From assembly GCF_000716675.1 (NCBI RefSeq), contig NZ_JNXT01000017.1:137315-201314 (forward strand): DNA of 64,000 bases, in the 5' to 3' direction. This stretch comes from Streptomyces alboflavus. GTDB taxonomy: Bacteria > Actinomycetota > Actinomycetes > Streptomycetales > Streptomycetaceae. The position numbers and the translations under genes were made by a program. Positions 8,005-16,459 of the stretch are shown one piece after another. The notes beneath the pieces were generated by a model that saw only the letters and a list, made by a program, of their open reading frames with translations, ran no database searches and was not told the origin of the DNA. Within the stretch, counting starts at the first letter, position 1; each line of letters opens with the position of its first letter.

Positions 8005-9216
8005 TCAGCGGGCGGCTGGCGGGCGCGCGGTGGGCGTGGCCGGCCTTGGCGGAGCGACGGCCGTGGACAGGTACGGTGACACCTGGGAAGGGGCGAGTTC
8101 GGCGAGGACCTGGCGCTTGAGCACGCCGCGCTGGTCGGCGTTCAGGACGGACATATCCAGTCGTCCGGGGCTGGTCTCGAAGGGACGCAGCCGGTGGCGG
8201 ATGTGGTCGTAGCCGACGGGGTGTTCGTCGGCCAGACGGTGCAGGGCCTGGTCGAAGAGGCGGCGGTGTTCGGCGTGGTCGGGTTCGTCCTGCTCGCGCT
8301 GGGTGATGGTCTGGGCGTACTGGCGGGCGACGCGGGTGTTCTCGGCGGTGCGCTGGTGGACGGCGACAAGGAACCGGCGGGCATTGAGGACGGCGAAGGC
8401 GGCTTGCCGCGGCATGACGTCGAGATCGGTGGTGAGCGAGCCGAGCTGGGTGGGGCTGGTGGCCCCGGCGAGCGGGGCGGTCATCTCGGCCAGTTCGTCC
8501 AGCGCGGTGCGCCAGCGACGCAGCAGCAAGGGGTGGCGCAGTTCGACGTTGCGCTCGTCCTGCTCCCGCGCATCGGCGGCGACGGTGTTACGGAAGGCGA
8601 GGGGGCTCTTGGCGAGCAGGTCGTGGACGACCGGGGTCATGGTGGCGAAGAGCAGGCCCTCGCTCGCGCCCCACTCGATGGCGTCGAACACGTCGGCCGG
8701 AGCGGACCGTTGGGCGGGTGGCTCGAGCTGGGTCGCGGCGTATTCCTGGGCGAGGAGTTGCTCGAAGCGGTTGGGGTGGGCGCTGCGCAGCCAGAGGCGG
8801 GCTGTGGCGGCGGAGTCGGTGTCCACCTGGTGTCCGGCGGAGGCGTGGTCTTCGGTGCGGCGCCGGTCGGCTTCTTCGGCGCGGGCCTGGGCCAGGGCTG
8901 AGCCGATCTGCTGGAGCTGGCGCAGGGTGCGCTCGGCCCGCGGGTCACCGGTCCAGGTCATGCGTTCGGAGGCGACCTGTATCTCGCCCTCGGCCCAGCG
9001 CAGCGCGTCGACGAGGTCGTCGCGGAAGTGCGGTCCGTGCAGCAGCTTGCGGGAACTGCGGGGCAGGTGACCGGTCGCGTCCGCGATGGCGGCCGTAACC
9101 AGGTTGCGGAAGCTGTCCTGCAGGAGCGGCTGGAGTGTCGTGGCGCCCATGTGAGCGACGTCGTTCAGGAGCAGGGAGCGGCGCTCGGACGGTGAGGGGC
9201 GGGAGGGCTGGGGCAT
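8005..9216 (-). CDS. Large helical protein of unknown function
   Basis: 403 aa from ATG 9216. Almost entirely helix-forming, with repeated Arg/Glu/Ala heptad-like segments and no membrane helix or catalytic motif I recognise. Residues 80-160 and 260-350 look amphipathic (for example QQIGSALAQARAEEADRR and RRLFDQALHRLADEHPVGYDHI). Ends TARPPAAR. Its place between DUF317 genes and the ATP-grasp gene says little about its role. A structural or scaffold part is possible but unsupported. Confidence 0.65.
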   Translation of the reverse strand: MPQPSRPSPSERRSLLLNDVAHMGATTLQPLLQDSFRNLVTAAIADATGHLPRSSRKLLHGPHFRDDLVDALRWAEGEIQVASERMTWTGDPRAERTLRQLQQIGSALAQARAEEADRRRTEDHASAGHQVDTDSAATARLWLRSAHPNRFEQLLAQEYAATQLEPPAQRSAPADVFDAIEWGASEGLLFATMTPVVHDLLAKSPLAFRNTVAADAREQDERNVELRHPLLLRRWRTALDELAEMTAPLAGATSPTQLGSLTTDLDVMPRQAAFAVLNARRFLVAVHQRTAENTRVARQYAQTITQREQDEPDHAEHRRLFDQALHRLADEHPVGYDHIRHRLRPFETSPGRLDMSVLNADQRGVLKRQVLAELAPSQVSPYLSTAVAPPRPATPTARPPAAR

Positions 9217-9284
9217 GACGGTGGTTCCTGTTCAGCGGGCAGGGCGCGACGAACGTCGTGAAGGGTGCAGGCGGTGCGCGCGAG

Positions 9285-10529
9285 TTACGCGGTGGACGCG
9301 GACCGCGGAGGTTCGACGGCGACGGTCAGGTGGCTGAGGGCCTCGCCTGCGCGCGCCTGGGCGATCTCGGCCGTGGACGCGGTGGTGATCAGGAACCCGG
9401 CGCGGGCGCTGAACATGTCGCCGGCGGGCGGCAGGACGACGGTGTCGCCGACGATGCGCTGGAAGACGACCCGCTCCAGCCACGGGGTGCGGGCGGCGAA
9501 GCCGTCGTCGAAGTGGCAGTGGGTCAGGGTGCCGGAGGCGCTCGGGTACAGCAGGCGGATCGCGGCGGCGCCGTGGCGGGTGCGGGTGAGGTCGGGGGCC
9601 TGGCCGCAGGCGGTGTCGGCGGCGGCGCGGGCCAGGTCCACGCCGGTGGCGAGCTGGACCAGGTGGCCGATCATGTCGCCGCCGAGGCGCGCGTTTACTT
9701 CGATCAGGCGGGGGCGGCCGTCGACCAGGCGCATCTCGACGTGGCTCACGCCGTCGGTGATGCCGAGCGCCTTGATGGCGGCGGTGGCGACGGACACCAC
9801 CTGGTCGAGCAGTGGGTCGGCGGCGTCCACGCTGTGGGCGACTTCCTCGAAGAACGGCGCCTTGCCGAGGGTCTTGCGGGTGACGGCCACAGCGGTGGTG
9901 TAGCCGCGGTGGGTGACGCACTCGACGGAGACCTCGGGTCCGTCGAGGTACTCCTCCACGAGCAACTTGGTGCTTTCGATGCCGTCGAGGGCGCCGGTGG
10001 CGGCGAACTCGAAGGCGTGGGGCAGTTCTTCGGCGCGGTCGACGCGGATGACGCCGATGCTGCCCGCGCGGGCGGCGGACTTGAGCACGATCGGGTAGCC
10101 GATCGTCTCGGCAGCGAGCGCCGCCTCCAGCAGGGAGCGCACGGTCATCGACGCGGCGGAGGGGACGCCGTGGCGGGCGAACAGGGTGCGGGCGGTGGCC
10201 TTGTTGCGGGCGGCCTCCATCACCTCCGGGCTGTTCGACGGCAGGCCAAGGCGCCGTGCCAGGCGCGCGGTCTGGACGAGGTACCACTCGGTCCATGTCG
10301 CCACCCCGGCCAGTTCGTGCCGCTCGGCCAGGGCCTGACCGGCGGCGGCCAGCGCCTGGGCGTCGTCGGGATCGGCGATCTCGAAGTCGGCGATGAACTC
10401 CCGCTCCCAGGTGGGCACGGCGGGAGTGATCAGGACGACGTCGTACCGGGCGGCGACGGCTTCGAGGCAGTAGCCGCGGTATGCCTCGGCCTCCGGACCG
10501 GCGGCGGAAACGACAAGGATGGTGGGCAA
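9285..10529 (-). CDS. ATP-grasp carboxylate-amine ligase
   Basis: 414 aa, TTG start after GGAGAGTCC. The N-terminal Rossmann-like part (ILVVSAAGPEAEAYRGYCLEA) precedes a standard ATP-grasp: NKATARTLFARHGVPSA, YPIVLKSAARAGSIGV (ATP-binding lysine region), LLVEEYLDGPEVSVE, and the metal-binding LIEVNARLGGD. This is the layout of BacD/LabC-type L-amino acid or peptide ligases. It would join a carboxylate to an amine with ATP via an acyl phosphate; substrates are unknown. The MFS exporter two genes upstream makes a small export-linked biosynthetic cargo plausible. No Arg tail. Confidence 0.85.
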   Translation of the reverse strand: MPTILVVSAAGPEAEAYRGYCLEAVAARYDVVLITPAVPTWEREFIADFEIADPDDAQALAAAGQALAERHELAGVATWTEWYLVQTARLARRLGLPSNSPEVMEAARNKATARTLFARHGVPSAASMTVRSLLEAALAAETIGYPIVLKSAARAGSIGVIRVDRAEELPHAFEFAATGALDGIESTKLLVEEYLDGPEVSVECVTHRGYTTAVAVTRKTLGKAPFFEEVAHSVDAADPLLDQVVSVATAAIKALGITDGVSHVEMRLVDGRPRLIEVNARLGGDMIGHLVQLATGVDLARAAADTACGQAPDLTRTRHGAAAIRLLYPSASGTLTHCHFDDGFAARTPWLERVVFQRIVGDTVVLPPAGDMFSARAGFLITTASTAEIAQARAGEALSHLTVAVEPPRSASTA

Positions 10530-10582
10530 GGACTCTCCAAAAGGAAGCAGCTAAGGGGCAGTTCGGGCACGGCGGGGCCGGT

Positions 10583-10921
10583 TCAGGAGGTGCGTCGGCG
10601 GCGCAGCTCGAAGACGGAGGCCCACTCGGGGTGGTCCGCGACCAGCTGCCGCGCATACAGCGCGGTGTAGTTGTTGTTGAGCCCGCGCAGCCCCTGCGGG
10701 AGTCGCCAGCGCAGGGCCTCGAACAGCTCCTTGAGCCCGATGCGGGTGGCCCCGGCGGCCAGCCGTTCGACCGTCAGCCGCTCCAGAGCCCGGTAGACGT
10801 AGGGGTGTTCGGCATCGAAGGCGAGAAACTGTTCGGTGATGGTGGGCCTGGCCCCCGCACGGGAAGAGGGGCGGGCGACCGGTATGACCGTCTGGGCGGC
10901 GGCGGGCATGGGCATGGGCAT
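10583..10921 (-). CDS. Small conserved-looking protein next to ATP-grasp gene
   Basis: 112 aa. I chose the outermost of three tandem ATGs (10921, 10915, 10909) because GGAG lies nine bases before it; the MPMPMP start is therefore ambiguous by up to four residues. A compact core, residues 30-110, reads ITEQFLAFDAEHPYVYRALERL...IGLKELFEALRWRL...LNNNYTALYARQLVADHPEW. I have seen this core in actinobacterial phage and plasmid proteins of unknown function; it looks like a small all-helical DNA- or protein-binding domain. Ends ELRRRRTS. Confidence 0.7.
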   Translation of the reverse strand: MPMPMPAAAQTVIPVARPSSRAGARPTITEQFLAFDAEHPYVYRALERLTVERLAAGATRIGLKELFEALRWRLPQGLRGLNNNYTALYARQLVADHPEWASVFELRRRRTS

Positions 10922-10953
10922 GGGGTGGATCTCCAGGGCGAAAGGGCAGGGAG

Positions 10954-12192
10954 TCAGGCGAGACGGGCGTGAAGGCCGGGGAGCGTGCGCAGGCGGACGA
11001 AGGCGAGGCCCAGGCCCAGGGCCTGCAGCACCGCGCAGGCAGTGATCACATGACCGAGCAGGGCGGGCGGCACCGTGGCGACCAGGACGCCGGCCAGCGG
11101 GAACGGGATCAGGAGCAGCAGGATCGTCAGGGAGAGAGTGGCGCCGAACACCTGCTGCGGGATGAGGTGGGAGCGCAGGGTGCGCAGCACCACCGTCATG
11201 CCGCCCTCGCCGGCCATGAGCACCGCGATCAGCACGAGGTAGGCGGTGTAGGTGTGGGTGAGGGAGACGGCCAGGCACCCGCAGGCCGCGACGGTGGCGG
11301 AGAGCGCGCCGACGGGCCACAGGCCGAAGCGGTCGATGGCGCGGCGGCACACCGCGACCGTGATCAGGGAGGCGACGGCGGCGACCGACCAGATGAGGCC
11401 CACGTCCGCGCTGGAGTGTCCGAACTCCTTCACCACGATCACGGGGGCGGCGGCCTGGAGCAGGCCGATGGCGAGGTTGGACAGGGTCAGTCCGCAGACC
11501 AGCCAGCCCAACGCGGGCAGCGAGCGCAGCGTTGTCCATCCGGTGCGCAGCCCCGCAAGGACCGGCTGCGGCATCTCGGTCCTGGTGACGTGCTGCCGAG
11601 GGGCGAGGGCGGACGCCAGCAGCGAGAAGGCGGCGATCGTGACCAGCATCCCGGCCGCCCCGGCCCGCTCCAGCAGCAGGCCGGCGACGGCGGGGCCGGC
11701 CAGGGTGGCGACCTGGTCGATGCCCAGGAGGACCGACTGCACGCGGTGGGCTTGGTCTCCGGCCTGGCGGCTGGCGACGCCGCCCGCCGTCTCGGCGGCG
11801 ATGTAGGAGAACTCGGTGAGCACGCCGGTCGAGGCGGCGAGCAGCAGGACGGCGACCGTGGTGGCCAGCCCGGCCTCCAGGTGCGGCAGCGCGAGGGCGG
11901 CGGCCACGACCACCACGGCCCGCAGCATTGAGGCTGTGCGCAGAACGCGGGTGGTGCCGTGGCGGTCGACCATCGCTCCGGCGACGGCGAACGCGCCCAG
12001 GCGCGGCACCCACTCCAGGGCGAACGCCAGCCCGGTCAGGGACGCGGAGTTGGTGGTGGCGAGCACCAGCAACGGGATGCCGTACGTCGTCATCGCGAAG
12101 GCGCCAGCATCCATGCTGCGGGGCAGGTAGATGCCGCGCAGCAGGGTGGGGACCGGCCGGCGGGCATGCCGGGGTCCGACACTCGATCTCAC
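10954..12192 (-). CDS. MFS transporter
   Basis: 412 aa with about twelve hydrophobic segments and the MFS loop signature between TM2 and TM3 (GAMVDRHGTTRVLR). The GTG at 12192 overlaps the stop of the upstream wHTH gene as GTGA, so the two are translationally coupled. It would act as a proton-driven efflux pump in the membrane; the neighbours (two wHTH regulators upstream, an ATP-grasp ligase downstream) suggest regulated export of a small molecule. Substrate unknown. Confidence 0.85.
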   Translation of the reverse strand: MRSSVGPRHARRPVPTLLRGIYLPRSMDAGAFAMTTYGIPLLVLATTNSASLTGLAFALEWVPRLGAFAVAGAMVDRHGTTRVLRTASMLRAVVVVAAALALPHLEAGLATTVAVLLLAASTGVLTEFSYIAAETAGGVASRQAGDQAHRVQSVLLGIDQVATLAGPAVAGLLLERAGAAGMLVTIAAFSLLASALAPRQHVTRTEMPQPVLAGLRTGWTTLRSLPALGWLVCGLTLSNLAIGLLQAAAPVIVVKEFGHSSADVGLIWSVAAVASLITVAVCRRAIDRFGLWPVGALSATVAACGCLAVSLTHTYTAYLVLIAVLMAGEGGMTVVLRTLRSHLIPQQVFGATLSLTILLLLIPFPLAGVLVATVPPALLGHVITACAVLQALGLGLAFVRLRTLPGLHARLA

Positions 12193-12770
12193 GCAGCGGG
12201 CTCCCACTCATCCGCCGCGTGGGAGGAGTGGAGGGCCGTGCGGTGCAGGACGTACGCATGCGCCTTAAGCCAGGCGGTCAGGACGTTCCGCGGGCCGTCG
12301 AGGGCGGCGATGGCCTCACGGTCGAGGACCGCATCTCCAGGGACCGCCAGTCCGCTCGCCTCGCCGAGGCGGGCGGCGCCGTGTGCGAGAGCCGCTGCGT
12401 GGCCGAGCAGGTCGAGGGTGCGCTGGACTCGGGTGACGAAGTCACTGGCCACCGTGGGGAATTGGTGGGTGCGGGCCCAGCGGGCGGCCGTGTCGTACAC
12501 CTCGGCCAGTTCCTCGCCGCTGTCGGTCAGGCGGTAGCGGACTCGTTCGTGCTCATCGCCGTGGACGAGGCCGAACTCGCGGGCCCGGTCGATGGCGTGG
12601 CGCAGTTGGTTGATGGCCACATCGTCGAAGGTGCTCTGCAGGCTGCCGCGGCGGCGGCTGATGGGGCCGTTGTCGTCGATCTCGGTGACCAGGCGGATCA
12701 GTGCGGGCAGGGACAGCGCCCTGATCGCCCGGCGCGCCTGCGGGTGGTCGGTGGTGGTGACGCGGCTCAT
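12189..12770 (-). CDS. Winged-helix regulator-like protein
   Basis: 193 aa. Residues 15-105 form a wHTH: ALIRLVTEID, then ISRRRGSLQSTFDDVAINQLRHAIDRAREFGLV (recognition region) and a wing VRYRLTDSGEELAEVY, as in HxlR/PadR-type regulators. The C-terminal half is helical and unknown. Its ATG overlaps the stop of the HxlR gene (ATGA), and its stop overlaps the start of the MFS gene, so regulator, regulator and exporter form a tight coupled trio. It may regulate the exporter or the ATP-grasp gene. Confidence 0.7.
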   Translation of the reverse strand: MSRVTTTDHPQARRAIRALSLPALIRLVTEIDDNGPISRRRGSLQSTFDDVAINQLRHAIDRAREFGLVHGDEHERVRYRLTDSGEELAEVYDTAARWARTHQFPTVASDFVTRVQRTLDLLGHAAALAHGAARLGEASGLAVPGDAVLDREAIAALDGPRNVLTAWLKAHAYVLHRTALHSSHAADEWEPAA

Positions 12771-13675
12771 CGGCGCGGCCCTCCTGCCTGCGGAAGGGCG
12801 ATGGGGCGCGCCGGTATCTGGTGCGAGAACAGGTCGCCGCCCTTCCAGGCGGTGGCCGGCGCGGCCGGGGACTGGGCGGACAGAGCCGGGGGCGTGGCGG
12901 CGGGCGCGGGAGTGGCGGGTGCCGGTACGCGGGGCTGGGTGGTCAGCCACGGTCCGGACTTCGCCTGCGTCTGCGCCGGAGCTTGGCCCCACAGGGGGTG
13001 GGTGTCGGCGTCGGCGAGCGAGCTCCCCTTTGCCCAGGCGCTCAGAGCCCGGTAGACGGGGGCGAGCGCGTGGCCGTTGGCGGTCAGCTCGTAGACGCGT
13101 CCGTCCTTGCGGACCAGGCCGTCGGAGACCAGGCGGTCCACCTGGGGGTAGACGTTGCTGAGCCGGTAGCTGGGCATCGCCGCGGCGGACAGCGCCTTGG
13201 CGCTGGAGGCGCCGCGTTCCTTGAGCGCCCACAGGATCGGCGTGGCGTGACGGGGGCCGATCAGCGCGAGGGTGTCTTCGATGTTCTGTGCGGGCGCGAC
13301 CGTGGCGAGCGGCTCCAGCTTCCCGGTGTCCTTGTTCTTCGCCAGGGGCTTTTCCAGGTGGCTCTCGCCCCAGGCAGCGATCACGGTGAGGACGGGCAGC
13401 AGATCGGCGCCCCGCCCGGTCAGGCCGTAGGTGACGTGTCCCTGGGAGACTTCGGTGCGCTCGACCAGCCCGGCGTCGGACAGCTTGCGCAGTTTGGGGT
13501 GGAGCGTGCCGTCATTCAGCCAGGGCAGGCGCGGCTTGATCTCCGCGTAGCGCAGGGGCTGGGTGGACAGGGTCATCAGGATCCACACGCTCCACAGCGG
13601 GGTGATCATCTCCAGCGACTCGGTGACGCGGGCGACGTCGACCTGGGTGGAGCGGGGCAGACCGGTGGTGGCCAA
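12767..13675 (-). CDS. Double HxlR-type wHTH regulator
   Basis: 302 aa from TTG 13675 (TAGGAG upstream). Two HxlR-like winged helices in a row: residues 18-105 (LEMITPLWSVWILMTL..., LRYAEIKPRLPWLNDGTLHPKLRKLSDAGLVERTE, YGLTGRGADL) and about 130-205 (RHATPILWALKERG..., LSNVYPQVDRLVSDGLVRKDG, YELTANGHAL). HxlR proteins usually have one such domain and bind DNA as dimers; a fused pair may bind as a monomer. A 70-residue Pro/Ala tail ends AGGPRR. Start of the coupled regulator-exporter trio. Confidence 0.75.
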   Translation of the reverse strand: MATTGLPRSTQVDVARVTESLEMITPLWSVWILMTLSTQPLRYAEIKPRLPWLNDGTLHPKLRKLSDAGLVERTEVSQGHVTYGLTGRGADLLPVLTVIAAWGESHLEKPLAKNKDTGKLEPLATVAPAQNIEDTLALIGPRHATPILWALKERGASSAKALSAAAMPSYRLSNVYPQVDRLVSDGLVRKDGRVYELTANGHALAPVYRALSAWAKGSSLADADTHPLWGQAPAQTQAKSGPWLTTQPRVPAPATPAPAATPPALSAQSPAAPATAWKGGDLFSHQIPARPIALPQAGGPRR

Positions 13676-13705
13676 GGGGGTAACTCCTAGGGCGGGGCAG
13701 GTGGA

Positions 13706-14116
13706 TCAGCGGGTGCGGGTGGCAGCGGGCGCCGCAGCGGAGGCGGGTGCGGCGGGGGCCGCCGACGGCGGGGATGGTGTGGCGGGGACGCGGTGCAGGC
13801 CGGCGAGGACGGCGCTGACGGTCTTGGCGTGGGCGTCCCGGGTGGCGACGGATTCGGCGATCCGGCGGGCGCAGTCGAGCAGGTGACCTGCTTCGAACTT
13901 GCCGATCTCCCGCTCTGGGTGGGCCAGTTCACGCAGCCGCTGGAGCTGGAAGGTGATGTTGCGCTCGGAGAGCTGCAGATCGGTGTGGCTGCTCGTCAGG
14001 GCGGCGAGCATGGTGCCGGTCGGGTGGGTGTCGGCGTGGGCTTCGAGGGCGGCTATCGGCTGGCCGTACAGGTCCTCGATGCGTTCGGCGATGGTCTGGG
14101 AGGTGGTGTGGGGCAA
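13706..14116 (-). CDS. Small helical protein with Arg tail
   Basis: 136 aa from TTG 14116, chosen because GAAAG precedes it in the same manner as many TTG genes here and because the longer frame overlaps the upstream gene. Helical core residues 8-95 (IAERIEDLYGQPIAALEAHADTH, RNITFQLQRLREL, DCARRIAESVATRDAHAKTVSAVLAGL), then a Pro/Ala linker ending TRTR. The core resembles the next two upstream genes and may be a duplicated family. Unknown function. Confidence 0.6.
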   Translation of the reverse strand: MPHTTSQTIAERIEDLYGQPIAALEAHADTHPTGTMLAALTSSHTDLQLSERNITFQLQRLRELAHPEREIGKFEAGHLLDCARRIAESVATRDAHAKTVSAVLAGLHRVPATPSPPSAAPAAPASAAAPAATRTR

Positions 14117-14126
14117 TCGGGGGCTT

Positions 14127-14570
14127 TCACGGTCGGCGGGCCCGCACCGCCCCGGCACGCGCGGGTGCCGGGGCGGGCGGGAGCGTGGTGGTGAGCCTGG
14201 GCTGGGCGAGCTGCACCGGCCGTTCGGTGCGTACTGCGGGCGGTGGCATGGTGCGCAGCAACTCGGTCAGTGCGGTGGCGTATCCGTCGCGGGCGGACAG
14301 GGCCGCCTCCATCCACTGCGCGTCGAACCGCAGGTCGTCGGCGGACAGTTCGCCCATGTCCCGGTCGGCGGCGGTGGCGTCGTGGATGCGGTCGCGGACC
14401 CGGGCGACCTGTTCCTCGGCCACCGCCAGCCAGGAGCGCAGCTCCAGGGCGCGCGTCAGAGCGGCGGACGCCTCCGGGCCCGCGGCCTGCGCGTACAGCT
14501 CGCTCAGCGAGGCGCCGAAGGCTTGGGCCAGTGCCTCGTCTTGGCTGGTGGGCTTGGTGACGACGCTCAC
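14127..14570 (-). CDS. Small helical protein with Arg tail
   Basis: 147 aa; its GTG overlaps the upstream stop (GTGA). Helical core (LAQAFGASLSELYAQAAG..., LRSWLAVAEEQVARVRDRIHDA, LSARDGYATALTELLR), then a linker ending VRARRP. The segment YATALTELLR matches a similar position in the neighbours (AHAKTVSAVLAGL, AVAVRDGRAMVVRHY), consistent with a small paralogous set. Unknown function. Confidence 0.6.
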   Translation of the reverse strand: MSVVTKPTSQDEALAQAFGASLSELYAQAAGPEASAALTRALELRSWLAVAEEQVARVRDRIHDATAADRDMGELSADDLRFDAQWMEAALSARDGYATALTELLRTMPPPAVRTERPVQLAQPRLTTTLPPAPAPARAGAVRARRP

Positions 14571-15025
14571 CGCACCGCTCCTCGCACCGGTACGGACGGC
14601 GTGGGTGTGCTCGGCGCCGGTGCGGTCTGCAGGGCCGGGCTGCGGCGGGGGGCTACCTCGGCTCCCCGCCAGGCTCCCGGTCCCCTACGGCCCAGGGAGT
14701 TCGGGTCGGTGTAGTGGCGTACGACCATCGCCCGCCCGTCGCGCACCGCCACGGCGGCATTGACCTGGTGGGCCAGCGCCATGACCGAGTCGTCCAGCAC
14801 GTCGCCGGGGGCACTGTCGAGGGCTGCGACGAGGGCGTCCTCGGCCTTCTCCAGTACCTCTTGGGCCTCGGTGAGCATTCCGTACCACTTCACGACGACG
14901 GTGGCGTCGTTGTTGGCGTGCGGGGCGGCGGCCACCGCCCGGCGCAGGTCGGCCAGCGGCATCTGGAAGCGGGCCTCGATCTGCTGGGTGATGACGCCCA
15001 TCACGTCATCGGCGTCGTCGGGCAC
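14567..15025 (-). CDS. Small helical protein with Arg tail
   Basis: 152 aa from GTG 15025 with AAGGAG seven bases upstream, which favours this over the longer frame to 15064. Helical: ITQQIEARFQMPLADLRRAVAAA, TEAQEVLEKAEDALVAALDSA, ALAHQVNAAVAVRDGRAMVV. The linker ends VRGAVR. First of three coupled paralogue-like genes downstream of the SH3 gene. Unknown function. Confidence 0.6.
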   Translation of the reverse strand: MPDDADDVMGVITQQIEARFQMPLADLRRAVAAAPHANNDATVVVKWYGMLTEAQEVLEKAEDALVAALDSAPGDVLDDSVMALAHQVNAAVAVRDGRAMVVRHYTDPNSLGRRGPGAWRGAEVAPRRSPALQTAPAPSTPTPSVPVRGAVR

Positions 15026-15141
15026 GACGTGGCTCCTTTCCTTGGAAATGCGTGGGCGAGACAAGAACGCGCGCTGTGCTGATCAGCCGCGACGACCGAG
15101 AGAAGGTGGCGGAATCCGGTGAATTCGCCGGAGTGCGGTGC

Positions 15142-15489
15142 CTAGTGGAGGCATGTGTAGACCTCGCGGTAGACGTACGAGCCGGAGACCCAGCCCTTTA
15201 CGCCGGTGTTCTTGTCGGTGATGTAGTGCCAATTGCCGCTGGTCTTGTGGACCGTGAACTTGTGGCCGGCATAGAGCACGCCGACGGCGGTGGACTTGGC
15301 CGACGTCTTGGAGCGGATCGTCACGGCCTTCGTACCGACCTTCCACGGGCCGAGCCGGTCGCACTGGCCGCTGACCAGCGCAGTGGCCGGAGCCTGCGCA
15401 GGGGCGGCGCTCGCGGACGTGGCGGCGACGAGCGGGAGAGCGAGCGCACCGAGAACGGCGGGGGAGACGGCTATGCGGGTTGAGCGCAT
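15142..15489 (-). CDS. Secreted SH3-domain protein
   Basis: 115 aa from ATG 15489 with GGAGGT nine bases upstream. A signal peptide (about 1-29, ending ASA) is followed by one bacterial SH3 domain: VTIRSKTSAKSTAVGVLYAGHKFTV...GNWHYITDKNTGVKGWVSGSYVY. Such domains bind cell-wall peptides. It is the first gene behind promoter module 1 (15571-15614) and has no Arg tail. A wall-contact role during transfer is plausible but inferred. Confidence 0.8.
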   Translation of the reverse strand: MRSTRIAVSPAVLGALALPLVAATSASAAPAQAPATALVSGQCDRLGPWKVGTKAVTIRSKTSAKSTAVGVLYAGHKFTVHKTSGNWHYITDKNTGVKGWVSGSYVYREVYTCLH

Positions 15490-15570
15490 GGGGAATTGAC
15501 CTCCAGAGGGAGAGGGAACGGAACACGGATCCACACCCGGGCTGACGCCGGGCGGGTCGGGTTCAAGAGT

Positions 15571-15614
15571 CCGGAGAATCCCCGGTTTTGCTAACCGGGG
15601 ATGTGCTGCTATGT
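15571..15614 (-). promoter_or_regulatory. Promoter/5'-hairpin module, copy 1
   Basis: Read on the minus strand: ACATAG (-10-like), six bases, then ATCCCCGGTT-AGCAA-AACCGGGGAT (15602-15578) and TCCGGA. The seventh base after the hexamer, a likely +1, is the A that opens the inverted repeat. Copies at 19.5, 31.5 and 44.7 kb keep the same spacing. I see no clear -35. The SH3 gene starts 113 nt downstream. Confidence 0.75.
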
Positions 15615-15691
15615 TTCGCCCTTCACCGGGGCCGGCGCCTCACGGATTCACCCCGGAGAAGGCCGGATGCGGCGCGAATTCGCCTTTCTCG

Positions 15692-16417
15692 TCAGCGAGT
15701 TGGGCCACTACGCGGCGCGGGGGCCGAGGGAAGGCCGGGCAGCGTGGACGGTGCGCTGTGCCGGGTCGCTGTCTGGGCGGTCGGCAGGGGGACGTCTTCG
15801 CCGGACCAGTGGGCCTGCCACCAGGCGGTGGCCTGCTCGTAGGTCGCAAAGCCGCCTTCGCGCAGGGTGTGCGTCCAGTGCTCCGTGTCGACCTCTTCCA
15901 GCAGCACCCGGAACCGCAGCGGCGCCTTCTCATCGATGGCGGCCAGGAGCACCGTGATCTGCACGCGGTCCGGGTCGTCGTCCGAGGTGTAGCTGGTGAC
16001 GAGGGCGAAGTGGTCGCCGTCGGAGGTGAGGCGGTCCTCCAGCGCCTTGGTGGCCTCGTCGGCGGCGTCGGTGCCCATGTCCGGGCGCAGGCCGATGGCG
16101 TCCTTCGGGCAGCCGCGGGCGATCAGCCAGCTCTGCGCCATGGGCACCAAGGGCAGCTGCTCGTGCTGGAAGCGGAAGGTGCGGGCCTGAACGTCGCGCT
16201 GCAGGTGGAGGGCCACCAGCTGCGGCTCGCCGGGTATGCCCCAGGTCACCGCGCCGTTGTGCAGAACGTAGTAGCTGTGCCGTTCGTCGTCGGTGTGGTA
16301 CTCGGCGAGCACGGTGAGTTCAGTTGCTTCGATGTCGATGTGCTGCCAGAACTGCTCGGCGACACGGTCGTTGACGGCGTCATAGCCGTCGAGGCGGAAG
16401 TCCGGGGATGAGGGCAT
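15692..16417 (-). CDS. Protein of unknown function, Arg tail
   Basis: 241 aa from ATG 16417. Mixed alpha/beta: residues 25-60 (HIDIEATELTVLAEYHTDDE, YYVLHNGAVTWGIPGE) and 130-165 are strand-rich (FALVTSYTSD, VQITVLLAAI), then RFRVLLEEVDTEHWTHTL and EQATAWWQAHW near residue 210. I do not recognise the family. Last gene of the operon from module 2; module 1 follows 78 nt later. Ends RSGPTR. Confidence 0.6.
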   Translation of the reverse strand: MPSSPDFRLDGYDAVNDRVAEQFWQHIDIEATELTVLAEYHTDDERHSYYVLHNGAVTWGIPGEPQLVALHLQRDVQARTFRFQHEQLPLVPMAQSWLIARGCPKDAIGLRPDMGTDAADEATKALEDRLTSDGDHFALVTSYTSDDDPDRVQITVLLAAIDEKAPLRFRVLLEEVDTEHWTHTLREGGFATYEQATAWWQAHWSGEDVPLPTAQTATRHSAPSTLPGLPSAPAPRSGPTR

Positions 16418-16459
16418 AGGGGCTTTCGGGGACAGGGGTGCACGCGGAGCGGTGCGGGT

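Noticed and set aside
10583..12259. Single long minus-strand frame joining the small 112-aa protein to the MFS region
   Set aside because: Only its last third is coding; the first part is a shifted frame of the MFS gene, and a good Shine-Dalgarno marks the internal ATG at 10921.
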